6,063 bases of DNA from an uncultured Christensenella sp. (lineage in GTDB: Bacteria; Bacillota; Clostridia; Christensenellales; UBA3700): NCBI GenBank assembly GCA_910577845.1, contig CAJTNA010000037.1, forward strand, positions 1 to 6,063. Reading direction: 5' to 3'. The notes beneath the pieces are model-generated. The model was not told the origin of the DNA. It searched no databases and saw nothing but the letters and a program-made list of their open reading frames with translations. Position numbers and translations under genes: made by a program. Positions 4,995-6,063 of the stretch are shown in pieces. Positions within the stretch are counted from its first letter, which is position 1. Each line of letters starts with the position of its first letter.

Positions 4995-5858
4995 ATGTAC
5001 AAGATTAATAATCCAATTGCTGAAAGTTTGAAAGGCAAAGTTATTATGGATGTTACAAATGTTGAGCAAGCAAAAATAGCAGAGCAAGCTGGTGCTGGAG
5101 CTGTTATGGCATTGGAAAGAGTACCTGCCGATATCAGAAGGGAAGGTGGCGTTAGCCGTATGAGTGACCCTAAAATGATTAGAGAAATTCAGAAAGCTGT
5201 TAAAATTCCAGTAATGGCTAAATGCAGAATTGGACATTTTATTGAGGCAAGACTTTTGGAAGCTATTAATATTGACTTTATAGACGAAAGTGAAGTTTTG
5301 ACTCCCGCTGATGATGTTTATCACGTTGACAAAATGGCATTTAAAGCTCCATTCGTTTGCGGTGCAAGAGACTTAGGTGAAGCACTTCGCCGTGTTCAAG
5401 AGGGTGCTAGTATGATTAGAACTAAAGGTGAGGCTGGTACTGGTGACGTTGTTCAAGCTGTTAGACATATGAGAGCTATGCAAGCTCAAATGCGTGCAGT
5501 TAAATCAATGAGCGTTGACGAACTTTATGAGGAAGCTAAAAAACTTCAAGTACCTTATGACCTAATTAAGTATGTTCACAAAAATGGTAAATTGCCAGTT
5601 CCTAATTTCTCAGCTGGTGGTGTTGCAACTCCTGCAGACGCAGTTTTAATGAGACATTTAGGTGCAGAGGGTGTATTTGTTGGCAGTGGTATTTTTAAAT
5701 CTGGTAACCCAGCAAAAAGGGCAGACGCTATCGTAAGGTCAGTTGAAAATTATACAGATTTTGATTTAATCGCAAAATTGTCTGAAGATTTAGGTGAACC
5801 AATCGTTGGTATAAATTGTGATGAAATAAGAATCAAAATGGAAGAGAGAGGCAAATAA
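4995..5858 (+). CDS. pdxS: Pyridoxal 5'-phosphate synthase lyase subunit PdxS
   Basis: PdxS condenses ribose 5-phosphate, glyceraldehyde 3-phosphate and ammonia into pyridoxal 5'-phosphate in the DXP-independent vitamin B6 pathway. It is a TIM barrel that assembles as a dodecamer with the PdxT glutaminase. The 287-residue length matches the family (about 290). Key residues are present: D19 in VIMDVTN, K76 in VMAKCRIGH (the Schiff-base lysine, K81 in B. subtilis numbering), K144 in IRTKGEAGTGD (the second lysine, K149), and the phosphate-site loops FSAGGVATPADA and GVFVGSGIF. The start at 4995 has AAGGAG (4979-4984) 10 bases upstream and gives the normal N-terminus; an in-frame ATG at 4902 lies upstream of the promoter and would add 31 unrelated residues. 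It has its own promoter and terminators. The usual downstream partner pdxT is absent, so the ammonia-supplying subunit must be elsewhere if present. Confidence 0.97.
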   Translation: MYKINNPIAESLKGKVIMDVTNVEQAKIAEQAGAGAVMALERVPADIRREGGVSRMSDPKMIREIQKAVKIPVMAKCRIGHFIEARLLEAINIDFIDESEVLTPADDVYHVDKMAFKAPFVCGARDLGEALRRVQEGASMIRTKGEAGTGDVVQAVRHMRAMQAQMRAVKSMSVDELYEEAKKLQVPYDLIKYVHKNGKLPVPNFSAGGVATPADAVLMRHLGAEGVFVGSGIFKSGNPAKRADAIVRSVENYTDFDLIAKLSEDLGEPIVGINCDEIRIKMEERGK

Positions 5859-5864
5859 GCTTTA

Positions 5865-5887
5865 ATTCAATAATGCATTTATTGAAT
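5865..5887. other. Perfect hairpin just after pdxS
   Basis: ATTCAATAA (5865-5873) pairs with TTATTGAAT (5879-5887) over 9 bp with loop TGCAT, starting 6 bases after the pdxS stop. No T-tract follows, so it may act as an mRNA 3'-end stabiliser or be incidental in AT-rich DNA. Confidence 0.35.
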
Positions 5888-5938
5888 ATATGTTTAGCCA
5901 ATAAGTTGCTTAAAAATTTAAAATTTATCATAATACAT

Positions 5939-5979
5939 CAACACTCTAAAAGGGAAAATTTTAGAGTGTTGAGTTTTTT
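5939..5979 (+). terminator. pdxS intrinsic terminator
   Basis: CAACACTCTAAAA (5939-5951) pairs perfectly over 13 bp with TTTTAGAGTGTTG (5959-5971), with a 7-base loop GGGAAAA, followed by AG and TTTTTT (5974-5979). It is one of the strongest terminators in the window and closes the pdxS transcript 80 bases after its stop. Confidence 0.88.
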
Positions 5980-6013
5980 GTAAAGCCGTAATTTTGCAAA
6001 ATGTCGAGTTTTT

Positions 6014-6046
6014 AAAAATACCCACCGAAAATCGGGGGTATTTTTT
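6014..6046. terminator. Second, probably bidirectional terminator
   Basis: AAAAATACCC (6014-6023) and CCGA (6025-6028) pair with TCGG (6032-6035) and GGGTATTTTT (6036-6045), leaving one bulged A (6024) and an AAA loop. T-runs exist on both strands next to the stem. It could back up the pdxS terminator and also end a gene converging from beyond the right edge, which is not visible here. Confidence 0.75.
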
Positions 6047-6063
6047 GATAAATGTGCTAAATT

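Noticed and set aside
4938..5324. Minus-strand open frame of 128 codons
   Set aside because: It is antisense to the highly conserved pdxS coding region and its composition is typical of a shadow frame.
457..6040. Shared 13-base word AAAATCGGGGGTA at 457-469 and 6028-6040
   Set aside because: The second copy is one side of a terminator stem, while the first has no pairing partner. The match is too short to call a repeat.
1..6063. CRISPR array, tRNA, rRNA, transposase or integrase
   Set aside because: No regularly spaced repeats, tRNA-like cloverleaf, rRNA sequence or recombinase motif was seen on either strand.

Overview
The window looks like chromosomal DNA from a low-GC Gram-positive bacterium, probably an uncultured clostridial lineage. 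It is strongly AT-rich, start codons follow AAGGAG-type ribosome binding sites, and promoters are TTGACA/TATAAT-like. The rpsF-ssb-rpsR order, PdxS-type vitamin B6 synthesis and XRE regulator style also fit. Tryptophan is read from TGG and genes end in ordinary stops, so a Mollicute-type code is not needed. The species cannot be named from the sequence.

Layout. (1) Positions 1-623 hold a decayed iron-containing alcohol dehydrogenase (Fe-ADH) relic. It is in separate frames, keeps an intact GGGS NAD-binding motif and a typical C-terminal tail, and has lost most of its middle. (2) The relic's stop overlaps the start of a full-length but highly divergent protein of the same apparent fold (620-1693). 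That protein has itself lost the GGGS and metal-ligand motifs. A PaaI-type hotdog thioesterase follows 42 bases later (1736-2143). (3) A strong promoter and a hairpin-rich leader drive rpsF-ssb-rpsR (2258-3332): ribosomal protein S6, single-stranded DNA-binding protein and S18. (4) A terminator follows. The same terminator recurs as a 32-base identical copy about 1.2 kb downstream. Between the two copies sits a divergent pair: a TPR-like protein on the minus strand (3380-3940) and an XRE repressor on the plus strand (4138-4485), with a dyad-rich control region between them. (5) About 415 bases without a convincing gene carry the second copy of a stable hairpin first seen at 11-38. (6) pdxS (4995-5858) has its own promoter and RBS and is followed by three hairpins, two of them good intrinsic terminators. 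No pdxT follows.

How the parts relate. S6 and S18 bind each other and 16S rRNA, and SSB is co-expressed with them, which is the usual bacterial arrangement. PdxS makes pyridoxal phosphate but needs a glutaminase partner encoded elsewhere. The XRE/TPR pair has no obvious tie to either housekeeping unit. Its flanking terminator repeats, unusual translation start and operator-like dyads make it the most likely accessory insert here. No CRISPR array, tRNA, rRNA, transposase or integrase was seen.
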